Positions 5,538-6,160 of a stretch of DNA of 6,160 nt are shown here, in pieces; positions within the stretch are counted from its first letter, which is position 1; each line of letters opens with the position of its first letter. The notes below the pieces were generated by a model. It saw only the letters and a program-made list of their open reading frames with translations. It was not told where the DNA came from and searched no databases. The DNA is from Chitinispirillaceae bacterium (lineage in GTDB: Bacteria > Fibrobacterota > Chitinivibrionia > Chitinivibrionales > Chitinispirillaceae), in assembly GCA_016926315.1 (NCBI GenBank), contig JAFGOU010000318.1, positions 1 through 6,160 on the forward strand, written 5' to 3'. Both the position numbers and the translations under genes were made by a program.

Positions 5538-6160
5538 CCCGCCGCTTTCCAGGAACAGCAATCGCCCAATCCGTCGTTGCCCTCGCGCTTGTCGTCCTTC
5601 CTCTTGAGGCGCGGCAACTTTTTGTGGCGACCGGCGGTAATGACGGCGCCGCAGGCACCAGCGCAGCGCCGCTTGCCACGATCGGCGCTGCCGTTGACCT
5701 CGCCTCGCCCGGGGACACCATTTACGTCCGCGGCGGGAGCTATAAACTGACTGGCGGAAGGATCAGCCTCGATAAAAACGGTTCGGCCGGCTTGCACTAC
5801 CGGATCTGGGCATACCCGGGAGAAACGCCGGTGCTCGACGGATCGGGACTGGAGAGCGGCAATAACATCATCCATATCCGGGGCAACTACTGGCATCTCA
5901 AGGGACTGGTCATCGAAAACTCGCCGGATAACGGTATGCGCATCGGCGGCAACTCGACCGCCGCCTCGGGCGGGAGTTTCAACATCATAGAAAACTGCGT
6001 TTTCAGGTACAACGACGACAGCGGAATTCAGATCGGCAGGTCGGCGACCTCAAACCCCAATGACGGCAATTACGCATCGGACAATCTGATTCTCAACTGC
6101 GATTCGCACAACAACTGCGACGGCAGCGGATCGAACGCCGACGGGTTCGCCTGCAAGCTG
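5534..6160 (+). CDS. Secreted PL9-like right-handed beta-helix pectate lyase, 3' end beyond window
   Basis: Exactly 209 codons are visible and no stop is reached. Residues 1-26 form a signal peptide (hydrophobic SVVALALVVLPL, then LEA before RQ). The mature N-terminus LFVATGGNDGAAGTSAAPLATI and the stretch ASPGDTIYVRGGSY (about 58-70) are typical of DUF1565/PL9-type beta-helix proteins. Repeating coils follow: HYRIWAYPGETPVLDGSG, YWHLKGLVIENSPDNGMRIGG and FNIIENCVFRYNDDSGIQIG. The last residues, SNADGFACKL, match the PL9 region whose Asp is a calcium ligand in Pel9A (Asp203 here, if the alignment is right). The following NSDDGWD-type segment and the catalytic Lys lie outside the window. PL9 enzymes cleave polygalacturonate or rhamnogalacturonan, often endo-acting. 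It overlaps lyase B by 4 bp, so it belongs to the same operon. A non-pectate beta-helix lyase remains possible until the missing part is seen. Confidence 0.88.
   Translation, partial: MTRRFPGTAIAQSVVALALVVLPLEARQLFVATGGNDGAAGTSAAPLATIGAAVDLASPGDTIYVRGGSYKLTGGRISLDKNGSAGLHYRIWAYPGETPVLDGSGLESGNNIIHIRGNYWHLKGLVIENSPDNGMRIGGNSTAASGGSFNIIENCVFRYNDDSGIQIGRSATSNPNDGNYASDNLILNCDSHNNCDGSGSNADGFACKL

Noticed and set aside
4395..5561. 388-codon open frame on the minus strand opposite lyase B
   Set aside because: Lyase B has clear family motifs, a signal peptide and an RBS. The antisense frame has no recognisable domain and is explained by high-GC codon use leaving the opposite frame open.

Overview
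The window holds part of a secreted, pectin-directed carbohydrate-degradation locus from a GC-rich bacterium. It contains four protein genes and a 449-bp AT-richer divergent intergenic region. The minus strand (1-2459) carries a glycoside hydrolase family 2 (GH2) enzyme, read from its signal peptide to beyond the left edge. The plus strand carries a tight three-gene unit: a family 1 pectate lyase (2909-4111), a second, divergent family 1 pectate lyase (4122-5537), and the N-terminal part of a PL9-like parallel beta-helix pectate lyase (5534 to the right edge). All four proteins start with Sec-type signal peptides. No RNA gene, insertion sequence, CRISPR array or clear terminator was seen.

Organism: both complete lyases end in a short tail with the pattern Y-x-[IL]-R-G-x-R-[LV], followed by a strand-like segment. 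This resembles the C-terminal sorting-type (Por/T9SS-like) tails on secreted enzymes of Fibrobacterota and the Bacteroidota/Chlorobiota side of the tree. The truncated GH2 appears to enter a similar tail where the window ends. High GC and the absence of visible SusC/SusD genes make a Fibrobacterota-like or related plant-fibre-degrading bacterium a reasonable guess. This is inference and not proven by the sequence.

Layout: 1-2459 minus, GH2; 2460-2908, divergent regulatory region with several inverted and direct repeats, a plausible promoter each way and a possible 8-codon leader ORF; 2909-4111 plus, PL1 lyase A; a 10-bp gap holding an RBS; 4122-5537 plus, PL1 lyase B; an ATGA overlap; 5534-6160 plus, PL9-like lyase, partial.

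How they may work together: the three lyases would cleave the polygalacturonate backbone by calcium-dependent beta-elimination outside the cytoplasm. The GH2 enzyme, of beta-galactosidase/beta-glucuronidase type, could remove beta-linked side-chain sugars such as galactose from rhamnogalacturonan. The shared divergent region suggests coordinated control. The families are known. The more unusual points are an EF-hand-like loop inserted in lyase A, altered conserved motif residues in lyase B, the shared C-terminal tails, and the repeat-rich intergenic region.
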